Positions 16,313 through 24,308 of a stretch of 53,878 nucleotides of DNA are shown piece after piece; the stretch's first letter is position 1, and each line of letters opens with the position of its first letter. Made by a program: the position numbers and the translations under genes. This DNA is from Treponema sp. Its GTDB lineage: Bacteria > Spirochaetota > Spirochaetia > Treponematales > Treponemataceae. Location: contig SFOB01000027.1 in NCBI GenBank assembly GCA_004554075.1, positions 1 through 53,878 on the forward strand, given 5' to 3'. A model generated the notes under the pieces. The model ran no database searches. It was not told the origin of the DNA and saw nothing but the letters and a program-made list of their open reading frames with translations.

Positions 16313-16750
16313 ATGAAGATCTCAATTTTAGATAAGCTCCCTGATGAAGAAGACGAAATCATTATTAAGTGCGACAGCTTTGATGAAGATTTATACCTTC
16401 TGATTGAAAGGATAAAAAACCGCAGACAGAAAATTAATTTTCTAAAAGATTCGAAAATCATCTTTGCAGAACTTTCAGGAATCCTTTATTTTGAATCTGT
16501 AGATGATAAGGTTTTTGCCTACACACTTGATCAGGCTCTGGAAACAAAGCTCAAACTATATCAACTAGAGGAAGACTATTTGCCTCAAGAATTTTTACGA
16601 GTAAATAAAGCTGTAATTATGAATCTTAATAAAGTTGAAAGCCTTTCCCCGGCTTTTGGCGGTCGCTTTGAAGCCACTTTGAAAAACGGCTACAAGGTGA
16701 TTATCTCTCGCAATTATGTTCCAGAACTAAAAAAGAAGCTTGGGCTATAG
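16313..16750 (+). CDS. LytTR-domain DNA-binding regulator
   Basis: This 145-residue protein has a short N-terminal lead (residues 1-45) and a LytTR DNA-binding domain (~48-143) with ILYFESVDDKVFAYT and FLRVNKAVIMNLNKVESLSP. It lacks a receiver domain, like the small LytTR proteins found next to DUF3021 membrane proteins. In those pairs the membrane protein is thought to modulate the regulator. The downstream gene here is such a partner. There is no nearby histidine kinase that would fit. Confidence 0.88.
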   Translation: MKISILDKLPDEEDEIIIKCDSFDEDLYLLIERIKNRRQKINFLKDSKIIFAELSGILYFESVDDKVFAYTLDQALETKLKLYQLEEDYLPQEFLRVNKAVIMNLNKVESLSPAFGGRFEATLKNGYKVIISRNYVPELKKKLGL

Positions 16751-16794
16751 AACAACGACCACCTGTCAGGCGGCCTTACACAGGAGAAAATGAA

Positions 16795-17217
16795 ATGAAA
16801 GAAAAAATTAATATTTTGATAAATATTTTTACCCGCGTTTTTACAACAATCTTTCTGATAGTCACAATATACGAAGCGCTTTTTGTTGATATAAATCTTA
16901 CTTTTAGGATTATTGATATTTGGGGAATTATGCTCATAGGTTTGCTTTGTGCTATCTGCTATCTTCCTCTGCTCAGTGAAAAAAATTATACAAAAACCAT
17001 AATGATAATTCTACAGCTTGTTTATTTTGTAGTTATAAATGCAGCCACTCTTGTTACAGGCTTTCTGCTTCATTGGTTCAATTTAAAAAGTCCAATGGCA
17101 GTGTTCAGTTTTGAACTTATAATCATTTTTGTTTACATCATTGTTATGGTGATTTCTTATAAGATTGATTCGGATTCTGCAAAAGAAATGAACAAAAAAC
17201 TTAAAGAGAGACAGTAG
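16795..17217 (+). CDS. DUF3021 membrane protein
   Basis: This 140-residue protein has four predicted membrane segments (residues ~8-28, 40-58, 66-88 and 98-122) and a charged C-terminal tail (KIDSDSAKEMNKKLKERQ). Size and topology match DUF3021, whose genes regularly follow a LytTR regulator. The gap to the regulator is 44 bases, with GGAG before the ATG. It probably forms an inhibitory or signal-receiving partner of the LytTR protein; that role is inferred from other pairs. Confidence 0.75.
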   Translation: MKEKINILINIFTRVFTTIFLIVTIYEALFVDINLTFRIIDIWGIMLIGLLCAICYLPLLSEKNYTKTIMIILQLVYFVVINAATLVTGFLLHWFNLKSPMAVFSFELIIIFVYIIVMVISYKIDSDSAKEMNKKLKERQ

Positions 17218-17241
17218 CTGATTAAAAAAAATTATAATTAA

Positions 17242-17769
17242 TTATCTTTCATCATTTACAATGTGAAGCACGCCTTTATTTTCTAAAATCTCTTTTATAC
17301 GGGTGCGCAAAAACTCAGGTCTTACATCAGTTTCCGGCAACTTGTCCAGAGGAATCCAGTGGATAGACTCTTTGGCATTATCCCAACCGATACTGTTGCA
17401 CTTCGCATCTTTTTTACCCCGGCTTTTCATAAGGTAATAAAACTCAATTACATGGCAGTGAAGGGGATCGTATCCCAAAGATTTTTCTTTAAAAAAGTTT
17501 TCGCAGATTACAGCAAGGCGGTCAACCTCGTAATCAACTCCGGTTTCTTCTTTTACTTCGCGGACAATGCATTCTTCCGATTTTTCATTCATGTGAACGC
17601 CGCCACCAACCGTGTAAAAATATTTTGAGCTTTCACTTTTTACAACAAGAAATTTGCCGTCTTCAATTATAATAGCGCCGGTTCTGTAGCGGAACCAGTT
17701 ATCGTCCGCCATAAAACAACAATCCGGATAACCGATTCTGATATCTTTGATTTCTTTTTTATTTTCCAT
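17242..17769 (-). CDS. NUDIX hydrolase
   Basis: This 175-residue protein has a NUDIX domain covering most of its length. The Nudix box is GGGVHMNEKSEECIVREVKE followed by ETGV, which fits Gx5Ex7REUxEExGU. The fold would cleave nucleoside-diphosphate-linked substrates; the substrate is not predictable. The start at 17769 is preferred because AAAGGA lies eight bases upstream. An earlier in-frame ATG lacks this. It is convergent with the DUF3021 gene and divergent from the aldo/keto reductase. Confidence 0.88.
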   Translation of the reverse strand: MENKKEIKDIRIGYPDCCFMADDNWFRYRTGAIIIEDGKFLVVKSESSKYFYTVGGGVHMNEKSEECIVREVKEETGVDYEVDRLAVICENFFKEKSLGYDPLHCHVIEFYYLMKSRGKKDAKCNSIGWDNAKESIHWIPLDKLPETDVRPEFLRTRIKEILENKGVLHIVNDER

Positions 17770-17846
17770 ATAAAAATCCTTTTTTGATTCTAGCATAAAA
17801 AGCAGGTGAAATATATACTAAAATCATAGACTTTGGAGACCCACTT

Positions 17847-18989
17847 ATGAACAAAAGACGACTTGGAAAAACAAATCTCATGGTGAGCGAAATTGGTTTT
17901 GGCGGCGAATGGCTGGAAAGACACGACTTTGACGAATCGGTTGCGCTTATAAAGTACGCCCAAAACCTTGGAATAAACATCATCGACTGCTGGATGCCTG
18001 ATCCAAAATCGCGCGATATAATTGGAGAAGCTATAAAAGACTCCCGCGACAAATGGTATGTTCAGGGGCACCTTGGCTCAACCTGGCAGAATGAGCAGTA
18101 TGTACGCAGCCGAGACATGAAGTTTGTAAAGCCTGCTTTTGAAGATTTGCTTGCCCGCCTTAAAACCGACTACATTGACCTTGGGATGATTCACTACGTA
18201 GACTCTGAAGAAGATTGGAATAACAGCATGACAGGCCCCTTTATTGATTATGTAAAAGACCTTCACATCCGGGGAATAATCCGCCACATAGGCTTGAGCA
18301 CTCATAACCCTGTAATGGCTAAACGAGCAGTCCTTTCTGGTTTTGTAGAAATGATTTTGTTCAGCATAAATCCGGCCTTTGACATGCAGCCACCAAGCGA
18401 TGATCTTATGCAGATGTTCGGCTGGTACGAGGATAACATGAAAGGCATTGACCCTCAGCGTGCAGAACTGTACCGGCTTGCAGAAGAAAAAGATGTTGGC
18501 ATAACCGTCATGAAGGGCTTTTTAGGCGGCAAGCTTTTTGATGCAGAAAACTCTCCTTTTGGAGTTGCCTTTACACCAACCCAATGCATTCATTATGCTT
18601 TGACTAGACCTGCAGTTTCTTCCATTTTGTGCGGCTACGATACAACAGCTCAGATTGACCAGGCCGTAGCCTACGAAAATGCCAGTGCTGACGAAAAAGA
18701 CTATGCCTCTGTTCTTGCAAATGCTCCTTATCATTCCTATAAGGGTCAGTGCACTTACTGCGGCCACTGTAAGCCCTGTCCGTCAAATATTGATATTGCC
18801 ATGGTAAATAAATTTTACGACCTTGCAAAACAGCAGCCGACGGTACCACAAAGCATTCAGTCACACTACGAGCTCATTCCTCACAAAGCCGCCGAATGTA
18901 TAGCCTGCCAGTCTTGTGAAAGCCGTTGTCCTTTTGAAGTAAAGATTGCAGAACGCATGAAAAAGGCCGCAGAACTTTTTGGATGCTAA
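17847..18989 (+). CDS. Aldo/keto reductase with C-terminal 4Fe-4S domain
   Basis: This 380-residue protein has an aldo/keto reductase barrel (residues ~1-285), with RRLGKTNLMVSEIGFGG at the start and GIIRHIGLSTHNP. It is followed by a ferredoxin-like tail. The tail has CTYCGHCKPC plus P, and CIACQSCESRCP, enough ligands for two 4Fe-4S clusters. Such fusions are widespread in anaerobes, and their substrates are largely unknown. GGAG precedes the ATG and TATACT lies further upstream. Its stop overlaps the convergent gene's stop by three bases. Confidence 0.92.
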   Translation: MNKRRLGKTNLMVSEIGFGGEWLERHDFDESVALIKYAQNLGINIIDCWMPDPKSRDIIGEAIKDSRDKWYVQGHLGSTWQNEQYVRSRDMKFVKPAFEDLLARLKTDYIDLGMIHYVDSEEDWNNSMTGPFIDYVKDLHIRGIIRHIGLSTHNPVMAKRAVLSGFVEMILFSINPAFDMQPPSDDLMQMFGWYEDNMKGIDPQRAELYRLAEEKDVGITVMKGFLGGKLFDAENSPFGVAFTPTQCIHYALTRPAVSSILCGYDTTAQIDQAVAYENASADEKDYASVLANAPYHSYKGQCTYCGHCKPCPSNIDIAMVNKFYDLAKQQPTVPQSIQSHYELIPHKAAECIACQSCESRCPFEVKIAERMKKAAELFGC

Positions 18990-19732
18990 TCCTTACAAAC
19001 AAAAAACATATTTCTGTACAAAGGCATTTTCAGCATTGATGTGTTCCAGAGTTTTTTGAAATCTTCCAGCGGAATTGTTCTATTATAATAAACTGATTCT
19101 CCGCTGGTTGGTGCTGTATCGAGAGCCGGCTCTATTGCATTTCCATCTTTATCAACATTTACCCAGCTCTGAATTGAATCTGCAAGATAAAGCTTTTCTT
19201 CATCGTAACCTGTAACTGTTGCAAAATGAAGGTAACTCTTATTTACAAAAGAACGGATTACAACAATTACCGGACGTCCCTTCTCCAGTTCATTCTGCAA
19301 AGCCGCAAAGTTTCCTGTACAGGCAGTCATTTTGATTCCACGCTTTTTGAAAAAGCCTGTTATTCCCTTTGGAAAAGCAAGCCCTCCCTTCATCTGAAAA
19401 GGCACATCTTTAAAAGCTTCTTCGCCGCCAATCTGAACGCCGCTATGACGAAGCACAAAGGCTGATGAAAAACCTGCACAGCCGCCGCCCTGCTGAAATT
19501 CAAAATATGAGCCGGAAGGTCTTCGAACTGTCTGGGCAGAAGGGCTCACAAAATATTTTCCGTCCTTAGCATGACGTTCAAAGCGTGGCACCAAGGCTCC
19601 CATCAAAATGATATTTACGATATTTGTGATTATAAAAGCTGTGATAAGGATTTTTAAAACTTCCCAAATAATTCTGCCAACCATAGCGCCTCCTTTTACT
19701 TCACCCTTTGGCTTATCCTTTGCCTTGTTCAT
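18986..19732 (-). CDS. Membrane-anchored C39-like peptidase domain protein
   Basis: This 248-residue protein has one membrane segment (residues ~25-48) followed by a papain-like domain of the C39 family. The likely catalytic Cys is in GGGCAGFSSAFVLRHSG and the His in YLHFATVTGYDEEKLYLADS. C39 domains cleave double-glycine leaders or act in export, but no bacteriocin precursor or ABC transporter is adjacent. The start at 19732 is chosen because GGAGG lies five bases upstream. It begins one base after the stop of the small YolD-like frame, so the two may be translationally coupled. Confidence 0.78.
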   Translation of the reverse strand: MNKAKDKPKGEVKGGAMVGRIIWEVLKILITAFIITNIVNIILMGALVPRFERHAKDGKYFVSPSAQTVRRPSGSYFEFQQGGGCAGFSSAFVLRHSGVQIGGEEAFKDVPFQMKGGLAFPKGITGFFKKRGIKMTACTGNFAALQNELEKGRPVIVVIRSFVNKSYLHFATVTGYDEEKLYLADSIQSWVNVDKDGNAIEPALDTAPTSGESVYYNRTIPLEDFKKLWNTSMLKMPLYRNMFFVCKD

Positions 19733-19733
19733 A

Positions 19734-19928
19734 TTAACCTCCAAAAGACTTGCTTTTCAAGTTACATTTGCATGATAAGGGCAAAAAAGGGAGGACACAA
19801 GAGGCCTTTTGGTAAGATGCAAATTTACAGGGGTAAAGTATAAAAATCAAGAGTGGCATGCGGTTAGGAAGAGAATCGTAATTCCAGTCGTAGTCGAGGA
19901 TGTCGGCATATTTATCGTCGTCTTTCAC
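19734..19928 (-). pseudogene. YolD-like remnant downstream of Y-family polymerase
   Basis: This 64-codon frame starts with GTG overlapping the polymerase stop (GTGA) and ends one base before the C39-like start. Its first ~25 residues (KYADILDYDWNYDSLPNRMP) resemble the N-terminus of YolD-like proteins, which commonly accompany UvrX/UmuC-type polymerases. The rest does not follow that family and looks like random sequence. I therefore read it as a truncated YolD gene that keeps its coupling signals. The family match is weak. Confidence 0.35.
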
Positions 19929-21313
19929 GCCTTGTGCCCTCCTATCTGTGAATTGCGGTCTATTGTTGTGGCTCCCTCTTCCAGGTCCATTCCTTTTAAG
20001 ATTGCGTTTTTGCCGTATTTGCGAATGATTTCAAGACGAGCCTTCTGCAGGCTGTTTTCCTTCTCCTGATTCAGGCCGCCTTCTTTTTCATCTACATGGT
20101 CAAAAAGCCCCGGCTGCCGCAGGCTTTCAGACTTTGTATTATTTGCAGTGATATTCACGCGGCGTACAAGCCAGGCGGGATTTACAATTCGCTCATAGAT
20201 TCCCACAAAGGCATCGATAATTGCACGTGATGAGTTTGTCTCCGACCCCAGCGAAGCACTTCCATGAGCAGGCTTTGGCATCTCGCGTCCATAAAAGTCA
20301 CGCACAACCTCACCATCAAAATCTTTTAGATTCAGACTTTCTACATCATAACCAACCTGCAGGGTAACAGACTCAGCAACAAGCTTTTTCTTAAACAAAT
20401 CCAGAGCCAGCAGCTCAGCCATTTCGCGGACAATGATTTTTGCTTTTTCAAAAGTATAAGGTTCATGAAGCACCTGGCCGCTTCCAAGACTCTTTGCTTC
20501 AGACTTGTAATTTTTAATTTCCTTCATACCAACCGGTTCAAGTCCCCAGGCGTGGTCAATTAAAATTTCAGCATCAATTCCAAACTCCTTAAAAAGAAGT
20601 TCGCGATTTTCCAGCGAAGTGCGGGCAATATCTCCCATGGTGCGGATAAAATATTTATCGAGTCTTCGCGCAGTTGCCCGCCCCACTCGCCAGAAATCAG
20701 TCAGCGGCTGATGATTCCAGAGCTTGCGTCGGTAGCCCATTACATCAAGCTCGGCAATTCTTACCCCATCCTTATCAGCCGGAATATGTTTTGCAACAAT
20801 ATCCATGGCAGCCTTGCACAAAAAGAGATTGGGCGCAATTCCGGCAGTTGCAGTGATTCCGGTTTCCTTCAAAACATCATGAATCACCTTTACTGCAAGC
20901 TCGTGAGCCGTCAGCTTATAAAAAGGAAGATAAGTAGTCGCATCAATAAAAACTTCATCTATAGAATAAACGTGAATATCTTCTGGCGAAAAATAACGCA
21001 GATAAACATTGTAGATGCGGGTGGAATACTGAATGTAAAGAGCCATGCGGGGAGGAGCCACAATATACTCAAGCTCCTTGCCGGTCTGTCTTTTGATTTC
21101 CCGGGACTTGGCCTCAACCTCAAAAAGTCTCGAGCGGCCGCTGAGCCCGTAAGCCTTAAGGGCCGGAGTAACCGCAAGACAGATGGTCTTACTGGTACGG
21201 CTTTTATCCGCTACAACCAGTTTTGTCGTAAGCGGATCCAGCAGCCTTTCCCGGCATTCCACAGAGGCATAAAAAGATTTCAAATCGATTGCGATATAGG
21301 TTCGGTCGGACAT
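19925..21313 (-). CDS. Y-family DNA polymerase (UmuC/UvrX-like)
   Basis: This 462-residue translesion polymerase has the N-terminal motif YIAIDLKSFYASVECRERL with the first catalytic Asp. The palm motif is VYSIDEVFID, with catalytic Asp and Glu. Residues ~205-240 hold helix-hairpin-helix elements, and the C-terminal half is a little-finger domain. Length and motifs fit the UvrX/YqjW type of Firmicutes and relatives rather than short DinB. It is the third gene of an operon (ybaK, small protein, polymerase, YolD remnant). No SOS box was recognised. Confidence 0.92.
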   Translation of the reverse strand: MSDRTYIAIDLKSFYASVECRERLLDPLTTKLVVADKSRTSKTICLAVTPALKAYGLSGRSRLFEVEAKSREIKRQTGKELEYIVAPPRMALYIQYSTRIYNVYLRYFSPEDIHVYSIDEVFIDATTYLPFYKLTAHELAVKVIHDVLKETGITATAGIAPNLFLCKAAMDIVAKHIPADKDGVRIAELDVMGYRRKLWNHQPLTDFWRVGRATARRLDKYFIRTMGDIARTSLENRELLFKEFGIDAEILIDHAWGLEPVGMKEIKNYKSEAKSLGSGQVLHEPYTFEKAKIIVREMAELLALDLFKKKLVAESVTLQVGYDVESLNLKDFDGEVVRDFYGREMPKPAHGSASLGSETNSSRAIIDAFVGIYERIVNPAWLVRRVNITANNTKSESLRQPGLFDHVDEKEGGLNQEKENSLQKARLEIIRKYGKNAILKGMDLEEGATTIDRNSQIGGHKA

Positions 21314-21325
21314 GTACCTTATAAA

Positions 21326-21553
21326 TTACATCATCCCGCAGCCGGATTTTCTTTCTTCCGGATGGGCAACTTCGAAGCCGCAGTTGGCTTCGGCGTTTAA
21401 TTCGCGGAGCTCTTTCTTGCCGTCAATGTAGAGCTGGTAGTCGATGCCGGTGCTTTCGTAGCCGCAGCCTACGTCCCAATCATCGCCGAGAGAATCTCGT
21501 ACTATTTGTTCGCGCTGTTCGCGGGTTGTGTCTTTTATCAAAATACTCTGCAT
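21326..21553 (-). CDS. Small conserved-looking protein, 75 residues
   Basis: I cannot name this protein. It has three Cys residues (DVGCGYES, NCGFEV, KSGCGMM) that could bind metal, an even charge distribution and no signal or membrane segment. AAGGAG at good spacing supports the start. It lies 22 bases after ybaK and 12 bases before the polymerase, so it is in the same operon. Its link with the translesion polymerase is by position only. Confidence 0.7.
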   Translation of the reverse strand: MQSILIKDTTREQREQIVRDSLGDDWDVGCGYESTGIDYQLYIDGKKELRELNAEANCGFEVAHPEERKSGCGMM

Positions 21554-21575
21554 GATTTTCTCCTTTCTCCCCCTA

Positions 21576-22058
21576 CTACAATTCTAAATCTACCACAGTC
21601 GCGTCGGTTGCTTTAATAAGGTCGTTTGGAGCAATTTTAATCTGTACACCGCGCTGGCCGCCGCTTATACATACCTGGTCGTGTAAAATTATTGTTTCGT
21701 CGATGAAGGTGCGGAATTTTTTCTTCATACCGATTGGGGTACAGCCACCGCGGATGTAGCCGGTAAGAGCCAAAAGTTCTTCCGGACGCACAGGGCCGAT
21801 TTCCTTGCAGCCGGCTGCCTGGCGGGCCTTCTTCAAATTTATTTCTGATTCTGCACTCTGGCAGAAGACGCAGATTTCTTTTGTTTCGGTGCGCATTACG
21901 ATTGTCTTGAAAACAGTTTCAGGAGCTACACCGAGTTTTTCGGACAGGCGTAAAGCGGCTCCCTTTGCGAGTTCGTGCTCGCCGTCGTCTTCGTATTCGG
22001 CTGTTTCGTAAGAGATTCCAAGCCCATCAAGGATGCGCATTGCATTTGTTTTCTTCAT
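21576..22058 (-). CDS. ybaK: YbaK/EbsC-type aminoacyl-tRNA deacylase
   Basis: This 160-residue protein of the YbaK/ProX family hydrolyses Cys-tRNA(Pro), correcting mis-charging by prolyl-tRNA synthetase. The KTIVMRT strand, VRPEELLALTGYIRGGCTPIG and KKKFRTFIDE match YbaK well, and the length is normal. The ATG lies six bases after TGTTAAACT and there is no ribosome site, so the mRNA is probably leaderless. Confidence 0.92.
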   Translation of the reverse strand: MKKTNAMRILDGLGISYETAEYEDDGEHELAKGAALRLSEKLGVAPETVFKTIVMRTETKEICVFCQSAESEINLKKARQAAGCKEIGPVRPEELLALTGYIRGGCTPIGMKKKFRTFIDETIILHDQVCISGGQRGVQIKIAPNDLIKATDATVVDLEL

Positions 22059-22064
22059 ATAAAT

Positions 22065-22073
22065 AGTTTAACA
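22065..22073 (-). promoter_or_regulatory. Extended -10 box, leaderless start of ybaK
   Basis: Read on the minus strand this is TGT-TAAACT, followed by ATTTAT and then the ATG at 22058. The -35 position (22088-22093) reads ATGACG and coincides with the end of a family C palindromic repeat, so the repeat may supply the -35 element. Confidence 0.5.
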
Positions 22074-22088
22074 GAAAACACCGATTTC

Positions 22089-22131
22089 GTCATTGAGTGG
22101 ATTGCTTCGTCGCTACGCTCCTTGCAATGAC
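22089..22131. repeat. Family C palindromic repeat at the GH31 stop codon
   Basis: GTCATTG...CAATGAC encloses GGATTGCTTCGTCGC and CTACGCTCCTTGC. It is the inverse of the copy inside the GH2 gene (53595-53646). The last base of the element forms part of the TAG stop of the GH31 gene. Confidence 0.8.
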
Positions 22132-24299
22132 TAGATCTCTGCTCCATCCCGGACAAAGAGCGGCATTTTTTGAATTGGAGCTTCTGCCTTAATCCACTGC
22201 CCGCCCTTCAATTTTTCTCCTGTCCAGAAATCATACCAGTCGCATTCAGCCGGAAGATAAACATCAATAAGAGGTGAAGTTTTATAAGGCACAGCAGCAT
22301 CTGCAAGCTCATATTTTTCAAAATCAATAAATGACTTAGTTACCGGACAAACCATAATATCAGGTCCGAACATAAACTGAGTCGAAATATCAAAAAGTGA
22401 CTTATCATTAAACTCCATAAAAAGCGGTCGTATGAAACTTTCATCATTTTCGCTGACCCGCTGGGCCACCATCTTTATATAAGGCATAAGCTTGTAGCGT
22501 AGTTTGATAAAACTAACAAGGGTGTCGTAAAAAACATTTGTCTTGTCGCAGAAGGCCCAGGGCTCGCGGCGGCAGTCTGTTCCATGAGCACGGAACATTG
22601 GAAGAAAGGCTCCGAACTGAAACCATCTTGTGTACAACTCGCGGTAAGCAGGATCCTCTGCTGCCTCAGGATAATCTCCATTCCAATACCAGGCTTCTCC
22701 ACGCTTTACGAAAAAAGCTCCTATATCAACCGTCCAGTAAGGAATACCTGAAAGTCCAAACTGACAGGCCTGTACAACCTGATTTCTAAGAACACTCCAT
22801 TTTGCAGAGGTATCACCCGACCAGAGGGTAACTCCGTAGCGCTGACTTCCGGGATAACCACTGCGGGTAAGAGTCAATACAGGGCGGTCCGGAAAATCGC
22901 GGGTCTGTCCTTCAAACATTCCGCGAGCATGATAAAGTCCGTAAGCATTTGCCTTTTGAGGCGGCATGATATCGCCGGTTGATTGCAGATATTCATGATA
23001 AATGTTTTCCGGCAGAAGCTTTTCTATATGACTCCACTCCGGCGTAAGTGGCTCGCTTGAATCACACCACCAGCTTTCAACACCTAAATCAGCAAGACCC
23101 TTTTTTGCCTGCTTCCAGTAAAGCTCGCGGCCGTCCTTGTCAAAAGCATTGCAGATATTCACACCGGAAAGCAGTGTCCCCGCTTCTTTCATCTCTTTAT
23201 AATTTTCTGATTTTTCATCCATTGTCGGCCAGATGGAAATCATAAAATGCACATCATCTTGGTGAAGTTTTTTCACCATGGCCGGAACATCAGGGAAGCG
23301 TTTTTTATCAAAGGACTTCTGGCCCCACATTCCGTCATCCCAGGAAAGCCAGTCCAGAACAATGAGGCTGAGAGGGATGTCCCGCTTTTTAAATACAGCA
23401 ACAGTATCCAAAATCTCCTGCTGGCTTTCATAACGCTCCTGAGACTGAACATAGCCCAGAGCAAAATCCGGTGGCAAAGTCGCTTTACCGGTGAGAGAGC
23501 GCATACGGCCAATAATTTTAGAGAAGGACTCCGGTGCAATCACAAAATAATCAAGATAATAATCTGCATTTGTATAAAAGTAAGAACCATATTGCGTGTC
23601 ACTAAAAACTGCAGGACTCTGTGTTGTAAAAAGCAAACCATAACCACGACTGGAAACAAAAAAGGGAATTGCGATTTTTTTATTTGCCTGATGCAGATAC
23701 TGGGTAGTGCCGCGATAGTTCCACACCCCTTCTTCCATCTGACCAAGACCAAAGAGCTTTTCATCTGGAGCAAAAGCAAAGTTCACTCTTGTATGATAAA
23801 GGCTTTCAACATATTCCTTATCAGCCGCAAGCACCCGTTTTTTTACGCCGTCAGCAGTTTTTACTTCTTCTGTTTTTATCTGACCGACAGATTTATAAAC
23901 ATCAAACTTTTCAATGGAATGGCTATGCTCAAAGGCTTCAGAAAAAATCGGTGTTTCCTCTACCTGTCCGCCTTTTGCACCACCAGAGAGCTTAAATACT
24001 TTTACAGCCCCAGACTCCCTGCACACATGAACAGACAAACTCTTCGTGCGGACAAGGATTTCTTCAGCTTTTTCTGTCAGCGAATAATCATCCTTCTTCA
24101 ACAAAGGCAAATCTGGCAGCAACATACCCTCGCCCTGTCTTTTATCAAAGTCACCATTTTCAGAATAGGACACACGAATAACATCTTCAAAATAAAAGGA
24201 AAGTTTGATAACAGATTTTTCTGATTTCAAAAAAACACCATTATCACCAAAAGTCACTTTTTCAATTCTGTTTGATTTTCCAGATATAGCAGTAAGCAT
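22131..24299 (-). CDS. GH31 alpha-glycosidase (alpha-glucosidase/alpha-xylosidase type)
   Basis: This 722-residue protein has an N-terminal beta-sandwich (residues ~1-255) and a GH31 barrel (~256-600). The catalytic nucleophile is expected in ESWWCDSSEP and the acid/base in FRAHGTDCRREPW. SGDTSAKWSVLRNQV is also typical. It has no signal peptide, so it acts in the cytoplasm on imported alpha-linked glucosides or xylosides. The protein stops at PLFVRDGAEI, where family members usually continue into a distal beta-sandwich. The stop codon lies in a palindromic repeat, so the end may be truncated. It starts nine bases after the upstream gene's stop (AAGAGGA), so they form one operon. Confidence 0.9.
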   Translation of the reverse strand: MLTAISGKSNRIEKVTFGDNGVFLKSEKSVIKLSFYFEDVIRVSYSENGDFDKRQGEGMLLPDLPLLKKDDYSLTEKAEEILVRTKSLSVHVCRESGAVKVFKLSGGAKGGQVEETPIFSEAFEHSHSIEKFDVYKSVGQIKTEEVKTADGVKKRVLAADKEYVESLYHTRVNFAFAPDEKLFGLGQMEEGVWNYRGTTQYLHQANKKIAIPFFVSSRGYGLLFTTQSPAVFSDTQYGSYFYTNADYYLDYFVIAPESFSKIIGRMRSLTGKATLPPDFALGYVQSQERYESQQEILDTVAVFKKRDIPLSLIVLDWLSWDDGMWGQKSFDKKRFPDVPAMVKKLHQDDVHFMISIWPTMDEKSENYKEMKEAGTLLSGVNICNAFDKDGRELYWKQAKKGLADLGVESWWCDSSEPLTPEWSHIEKLLPENIYHEYLQSTGDIMPPQKANAYGLYHARGMFEGQTRDFPDRPVLTLTRSGYPGSQRYGVTLWSGDTSAKWSVLRNQVVQACQFGLSGIPYWTVDIGAFFVKRGEAWYWNGDYPEAAEDPAYRELYTRWFQFGAFLPMFRAHGTDCRREPWAFCDKTNVFYDTLVSFIKLRYKLMPYIKMVAQRVSENDESFIRPLFMEFNDKSLFDISTQFMFGPDIMVCPVTKSFIDFEKYELADAAVPYKTSPLIDVYLPAECDWYDFWTGEKLKGGQWIKAEAPIQKMPLFVRDGAEI

Positions 24300-24308
24300 A
24301 AAATCCTC

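Noticed and set aside
18986..19732. Bacteriocin export system based on the C39-like domain
   Set aside because: There is no ABC transporter fusion, no precursor gene with a double-Gly leader and no immunity gene nearby.
20530..20560. A stretch reading GGTTCAAGTCCCC that resembles a tRNA T-arm
   Set aside because: It lies within the conserved Y-family polymerase gene and no acceptor, D or anticodon arms can be built around it.
23247..24224. Long plus-strand open frame (325 codons) opposite the GH31 gene
   Set aside because: GH31 is certain from its motifs. The opposite frame is Phe/Ile/Arg-rich nonsense without a ribosome site.
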